From Spartinivicinus marinus (GTDB taxonomy: Bacteria; Pseudomonadota; Gammaproteobacteria; Pseudomonadales; Zooshikellaceae): DNA of 64,000 nt. The position numbers and the translations under genes are program-made. Below the pieces are notes generated by a model. The model was not told the DNA's origin, made no database searches, and was given only the letters and a program-made list of their open reading frames with translations. Of the stretch, positions 49,949 to 60,061 are shown piece after piece. The stretch's first letter is position 1. Each line of letters opens with the position of its first letter. Location: positions 496,001 through 560,000 of the forward strand of contig NZ_JAPJZK010000001.1 of the NCBI RefSeq assembly GCF_026309355.1, written 5' to 3'.

Positions 49949-51366
49949 CAATGCCATTAAGTTAAGAAACACCTGAAAGTATTCCTAATATCTTATATAA
50001 TTATCACTACTTATTTGAATATTTTTTTATGAAAAAGGTTGACAGGATGAACTTTATCCCGCAAAGAAATTGCACAAAAAATAGCCGTCTTTATTTATAG
50101 CGATGCCTTTTGCCAACGCCATCGTCAAGACGAATGCAACTTTATTCGCAGCCGTAAGCTTACTTTCCCACATCTAGTCTTATTTTTACTGAATTTCCTT
50201 AAAGGATCAGCTGACGATGAATTAGATGGATTTTTTAACCTGCTTCAGGAAGAGGAAACTGACCAACCGTTTGTAACAAAATCAGCATTCACTCAAGCGA
50301 GAAAAAAACTTAAATACAGTGCCTTTGTCGAGCTGAATCAGGTATTTGTTGATACCTTATATGATAAAATAAAGCCTAGCCTCTGGAAGGGATTCCGTGT
50401 CTGTGCAGTCGATGGAAGCACTATTAATCTCCCTAATAATAAAGCACTTAGAGAACACTTTCAGCCTAAAGGTAAGGATAATCAACATCCTCAAGCACGG
50501 GCCTCACAACTTTATGATGTACTCAATCATGTCACCATTGACGCCTTGTTAAAACCACATAACATAGGCGAGCGGGCATTGGCACTCCAGCACTTACAGC
50601 ATACACATCAGAATGATCTCGTACTGTATGATAGAGGGTATCCTTCTTTCGAATTATTTGCACAGCACCGAGAGCTCAACAGGCATTTCTGTGCCCGCTC
50701 TCCATGGAATTTATACAACGAAACGCGTGATTTCTTGAACTCTGGAAAAAAACAGCAACAGGTGACACTGACACCCTGTAGCCAAACCAAGCAACTGTGT
50801 AAAAAGCAAGGTATATCAGTACAGCCTATCAAAGTCAGACTCATTCGAGTAGACCTAGACAGTGGCGAGCCTGAGGTGTTGATTACCTCGGTACTTTCAG
50901 AAAATACTATCACGGCTGTAGAATTTAAAGCACTTTACCACATGCGTTGGGGGATAGAAGAAGATTACAAGAGAGTTAAGTGTCGTCTAGAAGTGGAGCA
51001 ATTTTCTGGGCTCTCTGTACATGCAGTACTTCAGGACTTTCATGCCAAAATTTTTAGCAAGAACTTAACTGCTTTACTCGTGAATGAGGCTCAGAAGCAA
51101 GTAGGGCAAAACAAGTCACATTGTAAGCATCCATATAAAGTGAATTTTACACGTGCACTATCTAAGATGAAGGACAACATCATTAAATTGCTCGTTTTTT
51201 CCTATGATTATCAACGTTTCCACAGGGTAATTAAATGGATGGCAAGTTTTGCTGAAGCCGTTCGACCGAATCGTTCATTTGAGAGGAATAAAAAAGTGCG
51301 TCCACCATGTAGTATGAATAATAAAAGGACTCGGTGAGATAGAGTGGGCTTAACTTAATGACATTG
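49949..51366. mobile_element. IS4-family element inside the integrase gene
   Basis: Inverted ends CAATGCCATTAAGTTAAG (49949-49966) and, on the other strand, CAATGTCATTAAGTTAAG (to 51366). Perfect 10-bp duplication AATCACGAAG at 49939-49948 and 51367-51376, typical of IS4. 1418 bp with one transposase gene. Confidence 0.95.
50051..51337 (+). pseudogene. IS4-family transposase, likely 5' frameshift
   Basis: The frame is open from 50051 (SRKEIAQKIAVFIYSDAFCQ) to 51337, about 429 codons, but the region holds no ATG/GTG/TTG before 50546; ATG codons at 50029 and 50047 are in another frame and meet a stop at about 50100. A one-base shift near 50050 would join them. Catalytic parts: CAVDGSTINLP, LYDRGYPSF, and YHMRWGIEEDYKRVK, which fits Y-(2)-R-(3)-E-(6)-K. 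Probably inactive unless the shift is bypassed. Confidence 0.8.
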
Positions 51367-52477
51367 AATCACGAAGTGGTTATCCGTAATGTATTGGGAT
51401 TAAATTCTAGAAAATTAAAAGATGTTATTGAAAAATTCAAAGATGAAATATTACCAAATAAGGAGCTAAAACCCCGCTCTCTTGAAGGTATGATGTATCG
51501 TTTAAATAGAATTGAACGCGATATTGGGGACTGGGAATTACATAAAATTAATACACAAAAAATCGCTTTTTATTTAGATACGCATTTTAAAGGTGATTCT
51601 TACAAGCAACACAGATCAGTGCTTAGTCAGTTGTGTCGACTTGCCATGGTGAAAGGCTGGATGAAGGAAAACCCTGTTGAAGCAACTTTATCTACCTTTC
51701 AAGGCGAGATTATTAAAAAACAGCGATCTCGTTTAAACCTTGAACAATACCAAGCTATTTACCAATTGGCCGAGCCTTGGCTACAAATTGCTATGGATTT
51801 AGCTTTGATTACCTTACAAAGGCGCTCTGATTTATTGCAACTAAAATTCACTGATATTAAAGACGGCAGATTATATCTAATTCAAAGTAAGACAGAAAAA
51901 CACGGGGATGCTGCGCGGCTATCGATTGGCATTGGTAAAACGCTTTTAGAGATTATACAGCGAGCCCGATCAACTGGCGTATTATCTCCACTACTGATTC
52001 ATAGAAAGCCCATACACCGTGAAAGAAAACACTTAAATGCCAAAGAGCATTGGACGGCAGTAACACCCCGTTACCTTACAGATGCTTTTGTGACGGCCAG
52101 AGACAAAACTCATTTATTTTCTGACATACCCAAATCCAGTCGCCCCACATTCCATGAGATTCGTTCTCTCGGTGGGTATTTATACGAGCAACAGGGTTGG
52201 TCAAAAGCAAATGTACGCGCTCTGATGGGCCATACGTCTGAGAAAATGACAGAGCATTACCTACAAGGTCACGAGGAAAGGTGGACGTTAGTGGAAGCAG
52301 ATTTAAAGGTTGATTGGAAAAGTGACTAAATGCTTACCGCTCCTCAATACGATTCTAAATATTTAATGGCGTAACATTACGAACAAGAACAGGTATTCAA
52401 CCTTGTAATTATGGGCTTTATCAGAGAGGAAAAATTAGATGTCAGTTGCCGTTTAAGGCCTTAAAATTTGCTTTGAG

Positions 52478-52514
52478 TTTTGCAATATTTTGCAATTTTT
52501 TGCAACTTGCAAAT
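52478..52514. repeat. Four TTGCAA units with 10-bp period near the attachment site
   Basis: TTTTGCAATA, TTTTGCAATT and TTTTGCAACT (TGCAA starting at 52481, 52491 and 52501), then TTGCAAA from 52507. Placed between int and the tRNA fragment, where arm-type integrase sites lie in tyrosine-recombinase phages. Could equally be a curved-DNA element. Confidence 0.45.
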
Positions 52515-52562
52515 GAGACTCATTATTAAAGGCTTGTAAGTGACTGATCTAGAAAGGAAAAA

Positions 52563-52607
52563 TGGTCGGAGTGAGAGGATTCGAACCTCCGACCCCCACA
52601 ACCCCAT
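52563..52607 (-). other. Attachment site: 3' part of a tRNA-Pro gene
   Basis: Minus strand reads the anticodon loop ATGGGGT (anticodon GGG) through GGAGGTTCGAATCCTCT and the acceptor end CACTCCGACCA. The 5' half of the tRNA is missing: upstream bases (TATATA) cannot form the anticodon or D stems. Next to the integrase, this is the standard trace of integration into a tRNA 3' end; the complete gene should lie at the other prophage end. Confidence 0.88.
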
Positions 52608-53193
52608 ATATATCCTATGATCTAGTATAACCTATTGATTTTTTTGAAAAAAGCACCCTCTTGTCCTACACCCATTATAGCCATTATACCCCCTTATGAA
52701 TCCTGGGCTACAAGGTGCATATTGCAGACATTCTGAGGTTTCGCGATAGGTAACACCTGTCGTGATTAAATTTCATCCAACCAAGTCAGTCCTATCCAGT
52801 CGAACAATACTACACCTCCCTACCCTATTTTCTTTTACTTCTCACCGGAAAGAGTCAGCCGAATACAGAGGCAAGCGAGTACAAATCTTATTCAGAATGA
52901 AGCAAGTCATAAGCATAAGTTGTCTCGCAAATCAAATATAAGACAAAGCTAATTTAGAAGTTAATACAAGCTTATAACTATTGATTATATAGGGTGATGT
53001 AAAATCAAGTTAAATTTGGTAAAAACAGGTTAAATTTAATAATTTCCGAAATTATTTTCTTGAAAAAAAAGTTATAAATACTCTTAAATAAACTGCTGTA
53101 TTTCCACTAACGCTACGATATAATTAAGTTTTAAAGTCACTGCGTTGTACCCACACTTTAAATTCAGTTTTCCAGTTGGTAAAAGGATCAGCA
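52608..53193. other. AT-rich intergenic region beyond the attachment site
   Basis: No gene that I can support on either strand. From about 52900 it becomes very AT-rich (runs of A near 53060). GTTAAATTTGGT and GTTAAATTTAAT occur as near-repeats about 53010-53040. Presumed boundary between prophage and resident DNA. Confidence 0.5.
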
Positions 53194-53433
53194 ATGCAGC
53201 AAAATGAACCCTGGTTGTCGAAGCTTATTGACTCACCAAAAACTGTAACTAATGAAACCGTTCTGACTACTATTAAGCCAAAGGAATTACTTAATGTTAT
53301 TCATAACTTAGTAATTGAAAATCAAATTCTTAAAAAGGATAACCAAAACCTCAAGCGAGACAATTTAAAACTTCACAACGTTGTTAGCCAATGTTACCAA
53401 ATTACTGAAATAACGCTTAATAAAATGAAATAG
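53194..53433 (+). CDS. Small coiled-coil protein (79 aa)
   Basis: ATG 53194 after AAAAGGA. C-terminal half is a heptad-like coiled coil (LLNVIHNLVIENQILKKDN, QNLKRDNLKLHNVVSQCYQ). N-terminus NEPWLSKLIDSPKTV. No family recognised. Stand-alone gene between the attachment site and the RHS locus; the following 390 bases (53434-53825) hold no gene I can support. Confidence 0.6.
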   Translation: MQQNEPWLSKLIDSPKTVTNETVLTTIKPKELLNVIHNLVIENQILKKDNQNLKRDNLKLHNVVSQCYQITEITLNKMK

Positions 53434-53825
53434 TCAATTCTTTAACGTACCAACAATAATTATAAGTTCTTATTTTTTTAGAGAGACATGTATGTCTTCC
53501 CTTGAATATTGGTTACTATTGAGCTGTAAGTAACCGTGTTTAGTCCTACCTATAGCCACATCATATAGCAGGCCCAATATTGGGTTAGCTTTCCTTTCCT
53601 ATTCAATTTTTACGCTATCTGTCAAGCTTAGTTGGGTGGTATTTTCTACGTAGTTACCGAGCAATAATAACTTGCGCTAATCGTGGTTTGGCTTGCTTAT
53701 CATTGAATTTGATAAACGCGATTTAAATTTGATTTTGATTTTGTTGTGGGTAAAAATTGACCGAATTTGTTTCGGTACTTCGATCGTAATTGTTCCTCTA
53801 TTTCAATACATGGGCAAGGGTTTAA

Positions 53826-56159
53826 ATGAAGAATAAGCTGTTTTTCTTAGCTGGGATGGGATCATTAGTCATTTCCACTTCAGTTTTATCTGATATTGTT
53901 TGGACCGCACCAGGTCATCCAAGTGACCCTCTGTTAAAACCTGGTGAAAGCCATTCCCAGTATGGAGCAACTCCTATAGAAGCTTGTAAGAAAGCGGTGG
54001 CATCATATAATCGAGTTCAACCGCTTGCCAATCGAGCTCCTACTTACTTTGTGGAAGAGATTGCTTTTAAATCACCTTACTGGGGAAATTGTGTCAATAG
54101 ATACAACAAAAGTAGCTCTAGTACTTGGTTGCTTCCATTGTCAGCGATAAGTAGAGACTGTGGAGAAGCTGAGTACCTTGATGATAAGGCAATGGCTTGT
54201 ATTAATAAAAATGCACAACCACAAGTTTGTGCAGGAAACCCGGTTAATATTGCTACTGGCAATAAAATTCAATGGTTTACTGATTTAGCTCTATCTCATC
54301 TAAAAGTAAAACGCCTTTATCTTCAAGTAGGTACTTTAAGCAAATGGTATTTTAGTTTTCAGCGTACCTTGAATGTTTTTAAATATAATAATGATTTAGT
54401 TGCCCATATCACTAGAGATAGTGGCCAAGAAATTGTTCTATATCAGCAAGATGGCACATGGCAGGATGATGATGCTAGTGGTTACCAAGTTAAAACATTA
54501 GATGATAGTGGTCAATATCAATTATTAACACCTTCAAATGCTACAGAGACATACGATAATCAAGGTCGTTTAATTAAAGTTGAGTTTCCCTCACAGCAGG
54601 CTATGGAGTTGGCTTATGAGGATAATAAGATAGTTATTAGTCAAGGAAATATATCAGTTAACTATCACCTGAATGATAAACACCAAATTACTAGTATTGA
54701 AAGTGGAAGTTTAGTTCGTAACTATCAATATGATGAGCAAGGCCGATTAAGTGGTACTGATTTTAATGGTAAATATAAGGAAACCTACCATTATGAAAAT
54801 GGACAGTTTCCGGTGTTATTAACAGGAATTACCAACGCTAACAATCAACGCTACGCTACCTGGGAATATGACTCAAAAGGGCGGGCAACAGTAAGTAAAC
54901 ATGCAGGGGATGTGGATGAATTTACCTTCAGCTATCCAGATGAAAACTCCACTACTGTTACTAATCCTTTAGGTAAGAAAACCACCTATCATTTTGAAGA
55001 AATTAATGGTTTCCGTAAAGTAAAGTCAGTTGAAGGTCATGCTTCAGCTAATTGCTTAGCAGCCAATAAAAACTACGAATATTTTGATAGTGGCTTATTA
55101 AAATCCAAAACGGATTGGCAAGGTGTTAAAACGACTTATCAATATAATGATCGTGGTTTAACGACCGAAAAGGTTGAAGCAGCAGGTACCCTACAAGCTC
55201 GTACAACAACAACTCAGTGGCATAATCAATTCTTTTTACCCATACAGGTTTCTGAGCCAGGTAAACTAACTACTTATCAGTACACGGAAGCTGGTCAATT
55301 ACAATCAACGACAGAAACTGATTCAGCAGGAGTTGCAAGTAGTTCTAGTGGGGTAGGTAACGATAATAATGGTCTGTCGAGTCAACAGGAAGAAGCATCA
55401 GAAACCACTACCGATACCCCCAATACTGATGGTGGTAGAGCAACTGATGGGTTGGAAGTAGATAATGAAGCTACCCCATCAACAAATAACTCTACAATCG
55501 ACTCAGATAATGATGGTTTTACCAATGCTCAGGAATTAGTATTGGGGAGAAATCCAAATGAAAAAGAAGAAGCAACAAAGGTTTTATTGGCCAACTCTAA
55601 ACAAGACTGGACTACAGAAGGAAAGCAAGGATATAAAAACTGGTATTATGGTTACTTCGACTATAAAAATGATGAAGATAAGCATTATCAAACTGTAGAG
55701 TTTATTACACTTACCTCTAATTATTGGACTGGTACTAAGTGGGATTTAAATCAGAATGGTTCGCCGTTTTTAGAAGTTGGACAAGAACAGTTTATACCTA
55801 GTGGACCATATCCAGGCTTTAGAACTAATGAGCACTGGCCAATTAAGCGCTGGATTAGTCCTTATACTGGTACAGTAGAGATCAACTGGTTAGTTCATAA
55901 GGTAGTATCTAATAATGGTAATGGCTTTACTGGAAAATTATTTATTAACGGCAAACACTATGCTCAACAGCAGATCCAGGCAAATGATCATCAAGGTACA
56001 AATAAAACTCACCGAATTAATTTGAAAAAAGGTGATATTTTAGATTTTGCTATTAGCCCAGAAGGTAGTGATGGAAAGCGGAGTAATCATGGAGACTACG
56101 GCCATATTTATATTTCTATAGATGCATTGCCTTCAACAATGACAATTAATGATTCTTAA
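53826..56159 (+). CDS. Secreted RHS/YD-repeat protein with calcium-binding and beta-rich C-terminal domains
   Basis: 777 aa. Signal peptide (LFFLAGMGSLVISTSVLS). DUF6531-like start of the RHS part at about residue 134 (CAGNPVNIATGNKIQW), then degenerate YD repeats (NYQYDEQGRLSGTDFNG; TTYQYNDRGLTTEK) to about 500. Instead of continuing as an RHS barrel it has a Ser/Thr-rich linker, a thrombospondin-3-like Ca-binding motif (DSDNDGFTNAQELVLGRNP, about 558) and a C-terminal beta-rich domain of about 190 residues. Probably exported and acting with the next gene, which has its own signal peptide and the rest of an RHS protein. Confidence 0.82.
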   Translation: MKNKLFFLAGMGSLVISTSVLSDIVWTAPGHPSDPLLKPGESHSQYGATPIEACKKAVASYNRVQPLANRAPTYFVEEIAFKSPYWGNCVNRYNKSSSSTWLLPLSAISRDCGEAEYLDDKAMACINKNAQPQVCAGNPVNIATGNKIQWFTDLALSHLKVKRLYLQVGTLSKWYFSFQRTLNVFKYNNDLVAHITRDSGQEIVLYQQDGTWQDDDASGYQVKTLDDSGQYQLLTPSNATETYDNQGRLIKVEFPSQQAMELAYEDNKIVISQGNISVNYHLNDKHQITSIESGSLVRNYQYDEQGRLSGTDFNGKYKETYHYENGQFPVLLTGITNANNQRYATWEYDSKGRATVSKHAGDVDEFTFSYPDENSTTVTNPLGKKTTYHFEEINGFRKVKSVEGHASANCLAANKNYEYFDSGLLKSKTDWQGVKTTYQYNDRGLTTEKVEAAGTLQARTTTTQWHNQFFLPIQVSEPGKLTTYQYTEAGQLQSTTETDSAGVASSSSGVGNDNNGLSSQQEEASETTTDTPNTDGGRATDGLEVDNEATPSTNNSTIDSDNDGFTNAQELVLGRNPNEKEEATKVLLANSKQDWTTEGKQGYKNWYYGYFDYKNDEDKHYQTVEFITLTSNYWTGTKWDLNQNGSPFLEVGQEQFIPSGPYPGFRTNEHWPIKRWISPYTGTVEINWLVHKVVSNNGNGFTGKLFINGKHYAQQQIQANDHQGTNKTHRINLKKGDILDFAISPEGSDGKRSNHGDYGHIYISIDALPSTMTINDS

Positions 56160-56248
56160 GTAACTTTGCAACATATTTTCATATTTTTAGGCAGCTTTCG
56201 CAGCCTAATCACAGATTTTTTTGTTTAAATTTTTAGAGTAATTTTAAA

Positions 56249-59077
56249 ATGCAGTTTAAACAGACTTTATTAGCCGGGGCTTTATCGTTATTTATTTCCC
56301 CGTTAGCACTTTCAGGTGCAACTAGTACCACCAGTTACCAATACGATGATAAAGGCAATGTCACTCAAATTGATGGCCCGCGTACGGATGTCCAGGACAT
56401 AACCCAATTTAGTTACAACGACAAAGGCCAACTAACTGAGGTAACTAATGCTCTTGGTCATACTACCAGCCTTTCTAATCACAATGTTTTTGGTAATCCC
56501 CAACAAATTACTGATGCGAATGGTACGGTAACTAACTTGTCTTATGATGAACTAGGCCAATTAACCCAATCCACTATTAAAAGTGCAGCCGGTGATATCA
56601 CCACTCGCTTTGAATACGATGCCATTGGCCAACTGACGGCGGTTTATTTACCGAATGGTAGCGAACTTCATTATGAATACGATGGAGCTAAACGCTTAAC
56701 GGCTATTCAAAATGGTTTAGGCGAGCGCATCGAATATCAACACGATAATGCGGGGAATATTACTAAGCAGGTCGTTAAATCCTCGACCGGCGCAGTAGTG
56801 AGCCAATTTAGCCAAGCTTATGATGAAATGAGTAGGCTATTAAAGTCTGTTGGCGCTAATGGTCAAACCAGCCACTTTGTATACGACAAAAACAGCAATA
56901 CGACAGGTGCGACTAATCCCCGTAATTATAAAAGTGGCAATGCATATGATGCGTTAAATCGGTTGGTACAAAACACTGATGCATTAAACCAAAGCACGCA
57001 ATTTAAATACGATTCGCAAGATAACTTAACCCAAGTCACTGACCCGCGCGGGGTGGCTACTACTTATCAATATGATGGTTTAGGCCGTTTGGTAAAAGAA
57101 ATTAGCCCAAGCAGTGGTGAAACCGTTTATAGCCATGATGCAGCAGGCAACGTTACTCAAAAGGTAGATGGCCGTGGTGTTGTTACTAAATACAGCTATG
57201 ACGCTCTAAATCGTCAAACCAGCCGGTCTTATCCTGCTAGCCCTGAGCTAAATGTTACTTACCTTTATGATAACACCAACGATGGCAGCAAAGGTATTGG
57301 CCGCTTAACTGGCATTCAGGACCAGTCAGGCTTAATTGCTTACCATTACGATGACCGTGGCAATGTCACCAAAACTATGCGCTCGGTAAGCCTTAATGGT
57401 AAAGATCAATTCTTTGGTGTGGCCTATGGCTACAACCTGGCTAACCAACTGACCCGTATTCAATACCCCTCTGGTTTAACCATCAGCTACCAACGCAATA
57501 GCAATGGACAGGTTAACCAAGTGACAGGCCAATTTAAGGGAAGCGATCAAACCATTAATTTAGCCAACAATATTGGCTATGTGCCGTTTGGCCCTGTACA
57601 ACAATTGACGTGGGGTAATGGCAAAACCTTAAACCGCCAATATGATCAGGACTTACAGTTAATTCAGCAAACCGTACAAGGTATCCAAGAGCTAAATTAC
57701 CAGTATGATCCAAACGGAAACATTACCGGCATTGATAATTTACTGGCTGAGCAAAACAACAGCTCATATGGTTATGATCCGTTAGACCGCTTAATCGAAG
57801 AGCAAGCCAACTACGGCCGTAAAACCTATGAATATGACCCGGTCGGTAACCGCACCAAGCGTACAACCGAAAAAGACGGTAAAACTGAAACGCAAAAATT
57901 AACTTATGCCGAAAATAGCAACCGCTTAATCAAGCGTGAAGAAAGCAATGTTAGCTATGACGGTATGGGAAATATCCAGAATAATGGTAATGGCTTACAG
58001 CTCCAATATGATGGTCAAGGGCGTTTAAAAGCAGTTGTTGAAGGTGGTACTACACAAGCCGAATATCGCTATAACGCGATTGGAGAACGATTAGTAAAAG
58101 TCTTAAATAACCAAACCGTTATTTACAGCTACGATCAAAACGGGCAACTGTTAGAAGAAGCTTATTACAACGCTACCAACCAGCTGTTCTACACCCGTAA
58201 CTATGCGTGGTTAGGTACACAGCCGATAGCCATGTTAGAGCAATGGCTCAACGACAAAGGCCAAAGCACACAGCAACAAGTGGCCTATATCCACAGTGAT
58301 CACCTCAATACTCCCAGGGTTGCCACCAACACAGCTGGCCAAGCCGTTTGGCAATGGCAGTCGGATGCCTTTGGGGTTGGCCGGGCCAATGAAGATGTTG
58401 ATGGTGATGGCCAGAAGGTGGTTATTGCACTGCGCTTTCCTGGGCAGGTTTTTGACCCAGAGTCAGGGCTACACTACAACTATTATAGAACGTATGACCC
58501 AAATATTGGGCGGTATATTGAGAGTGATCCAATTGGGTTAGATGGTGGGCTAAATACCTATGCGTATGTAGGTGGAAATCCAGTTAATGCCTACGACTCT
58601 AATGGCCTTTTAGCACAATACGCTTTAAGGGGTGCTTTTAGTGTTGGTACTCGAATAGGTGGGGGAATTAACTATGTAATAACTGCAATAACTGGAGCGA
58701 GCTTAGGTGGTTTAATATATGAAGCTGTTAATGGTGATAGTACTGAAACTCAAGATAAGCCAGTAGATATTCCTCAAGAAAGCACTAAGGAAGAGTGTAA
58801 AAATGAAGATGATGAAGAGTGCTCCCCTAAAGAAGGAACTATGTGTTATGAACACAAGCCTCCAAAATTAAATAGTAGAGCTCATGCTGGCCACTTAGAA
58901 ACTTGGCGAGTATTTCAAATGCAAAAAGTTAGAGGCGGTCCAGAAAAAGGGAAATGTTTTTGGAGATACCTAGGAGGCAAAATAGGTAAAGGTGTTCATA
59001 CTAGCCAGCCTCAGAACATGCGACCTTGCTCTAGCTATCCAGGGTTTCAAGGTCGAGCCCCAAAGGGGAATAGGTAA
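56249..59077 (+). CDS. RHS-repeat protein with C-terminal toxin candidate
   Basis: 942 aa. Signal peptide (TLLAGALSLFISPLALSGA). About 20 YD repeats (YQYDDKGNVTQIDGP, FEYDAIGQLTAVYLPNGSEL) and the RHS-associated core at about 745-785 (YYRTYDPNIGRYIESDPIGL, NTYAYVGGNPVNAYDSNGL). After the core, about 157 variable residues: a hydrophobic glycine-rich segment (about 792-826), an acidic linker with Cys, and a basic end (HAGHLETWRVFQMQKVRGG, WRYLGGKIGKGVHTSQPQN). In RHS proteins this tail is the toxin; its family is not recognised here. Stop overlaps the next start. Confidence 0.9.
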   Translation: MQFKQTLLAGALSLFISPLALSGATSTTSYQYDDKGNVTQIDGPRTDVQDITQFSYNDKGQLTEVTNALGHTTSLSNHNVFGNPQQITDANGTVTNLSYDELGQLTQSTIKSAAGDITTRFEYDAIGQLTAVYLPNGSELHYEYDGAKRLTAIQNGLGERIEYQHDNAGNITKQVVKSSTGAVVSQFSQAYDEMSRLLKSVGANGQTSHFVYDKNSNTTGATNPRNYKSGNAYDALNRLVQNTDALNQSTQFKYDSQDNLTQVTDPRGVATTYQYDGLGRLVKEISPSSGETVYSHDAAGNVTQKVDGRGVVTKYSYDALNRQTSRSYPASPELNVTYLYDNTNDGSKGIGRLTGIQDQSGLIAYHYDDRGNVTKTMRSVSLNGKDQFFGVAYGYNLANQLTRIQYPSGLTISYQRNSNGQVNQVTGQFKGSDQTINLANNIGYVPFGPVQQLTWGNGKTLNRQYDQDLQLIQQTVQGIQELNYQYDPNGNITGIDNLLAEQNNSSYGYDPLDRLIEEQANYGRKTYEYDPVGNRTKRTTEKDGKTETQKLTYAENSNRLIKREESNVSYDGMGNIQNNGNGLQLQYDGQGRLKAVVEGGTTQAEYRYNAIGERLVKVLNNQTVIYSYDQNGQLLEEAYYNATNQLFYTRNYAWLGTQPIAMLEQWLNDKGQSTQQQVAYIHSDHLNTPRVATNTAGQAVWQWQSDAFGVGRANEDVDGDGQKVVIALRFPGQVFDPESGLHYNYYRTYDPNIGRYIESDPIGLDGGLNTYAYVGGNPVNAYDSNGLLAQYALRGAFSVGTRIGGGINYVITAITGASLGGLIYEAVNGDSTETQDKPVDIPQESTKEECKNEDDEECSPKEGTMCYEHKPPKLNSRAHAGHLETWRVFQMQKVRGGPEKGKCFWRYLGGKIGKGVHTSQPQNMRPCSSYPGFQGRAPKGNR

Positions 59078-59565
59078 TGTCTAGGGTATTTATTGGATAT
59101 GATTACAGGCTAAAGGCTAGCTCACCATATTTAGGTATTGATAGTAGTGTGTGTCTCCAGCCTGAATTTATTGATAAACCTAATAGCAAAGGAATTACTC
59201 CTTCTAAAACTACTAATGGATTAAATCTTTTTGATGAATTATTAGACGTCGAAATTCCTTTGGATACGGCTGTTTTAGCATTTGATGCCAACAAGCAAAT
59301 CATTCAGCATATGGCATCGACATTTGGGCTTTATCATATGCTTGAAAAGAAAAATGATTTTCTTTTTTCTGCAGGGTTTAAGTTTATTGGTTTTGATGTT
59401 GTAGATTTATATACTCAGGAGACATTTTTACTTCATGTGGATACAACTGGATATTCTATTAATAGTTATGGTTTGATAGAAAAAGAATCTATGGCAGATG
59501 ACCTGGCAAAAAGTATTAACGATACATACAAATATGACTCGGTAGGAGTTTGGTTAAAAATATAG
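59077..59565 (+). CDS. Candidate immunity protein for the RHS toxin
   Basis: 162 aa. The ATG shares its A with the TAA of the RHS gene (TAATG), so the two are translationally coupled, as toxin-immunity pairs are. Soluble and acidic (DELLDVEIPLDTAVLAFDAN; GFDVVDLYTQETFLLHVDTT). No family recognised. Expected to bind and block the RHS C-terminal tail (inference from position). Followed by a terminator. Confidence 0.7.
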   Translation: MSRVFIGYDYRLKASSPYLGIDSSVCLQPEFIDKPNSKGITPSKTTNGLNLFDELLDVEIPLDTAVLAFDANKQIIQHMASTFGLYHMLEKKNDFLFSAGFKFIGFDVVDLYTQETFLLHVDTTGYSINSYGLIEKESMADDLAKSINDTYKYDSVGVWLKI

Positions 59566-59623
59566 CATTACTAAATTATCAGCAGTATTTTTACCAAACT
59601 ATTCAAATGTGGTGTTAATACAC

Positions 59624-59655
59624 CAAAACCCCAGCCTAAAAAACTGGGTTTTTTT
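59624..59655. terminator. Terminator between the RHS locus and the XRE gene
   Basis: AAAACCCCAG and CTGGGTTTTT arms (one bulge) around CCTAAAAAA, followed by T-runs. The A-rich left side and T-rich right side let it serve both converging genes. Confidence 0.75.
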
Positions 59656-59657
59656 GT

Positions 59658-59996
59658 TTATTTTTTAGCTGCTAACCGATTAGCCGTGTGTTGAAGAATT
59701 AAGCTATCAAGCACCTGCTTAGCGACTATTTTCTCGTCATCTGAGAACTGTGTAATTGCCTCAAATTGCATTCTAAAACCTTCTGATGGCCCACGCTCTT
59801 CCTCATCAAACAGCAGTGTATCTGCACTCACATTCAACGCTAATGCAATTTTACGCAAGACGTCTAACGAAGGTTGCGTTTCACCCGATTCATAGCGTTT
59901 AACCTGTGATAGATGAATTCCAATCACTTCAGCCATTTGCTGCTGGGTTAGCCCTTTTCCTTTTCTTACAGTCGTTAATCGTTTTGAAAAGCTCAT
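59658..59996 (-). CDS. XRE-family transcriptional regulator
   Basis: 112 aa from ATG 59996 (MSFSKRLTTVRKGKGLTQQQ); an in-frame ATG at 60035 would add 13 residues. HTH: GLTQQQMAEVIGIHLSQVKR, then YESGETQPSLDVLRKIALAL. C-terminal helical part for dimerisation. Lacks an S24 domain, so it is not a cleavable repressor. Divergent from a perfect palindrome overlapping a TATAAT (60081-60099), its likely operator. Confidence 0.85.
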   Translation of the reverse strand: MSFSKRLTTVRKGKGLTQQQMAEVIGIHLSQVKRYESGETQPSLDVLRKIALALNVSADTLLFDEEERGPSEGFRMQFEAITQFSDDEKIVAKQVLDSLILQHTANRLAAKK

Positions 59997-60061
59997 TAAT
60001 ATTAACACCCTTAGTGGTGTACTGATGAGCTTCATATATTAACCCCCTAAAAATTTGGGTA

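Larger units (their letters stand above)
49774..52329 (+). pseudogene. int: Tyrosine-recombinase integrase, split by an IS4-family element
   Basis: Two halves: 49774-49948 (arm-binding N-terminus: RPRKKKGLCPNLYEYKGGYR, HPITKEWHPLGRDKPRAIKA) and 51377-52329 (core and catalytic domains). Removing the element and one 10-bp AATCACGAAG copy joins ...LLPNHE to VVIRNVLGLNSRK in frame, giving about 375 aa. Catalytic parts remain: RRSDLL (first Arg, near 51815), HEIR (near 52153), GHTSEKMTEHY (near 52228, Tyr). The catalytic half has an ATG at 51358 but lacks the arm-binding domain. It lies 230 bp from the tRNA-Pro attachment site it would use. Confidence 0.92.

Noticed and set aside
18429..52607. Transposable Mu-like prophage
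   Set aside because: Mu-like head genes are present, but there is no MuA/MuB, while a tyrosine integrase, excisionase and tRNA attachment site are.
52563..52607. Complete tRNA-Pro gene
   Set aside because: The 5' half, D arm and 5' acceptor strand are missing; only the part from the anticodon loop to CCA is present.
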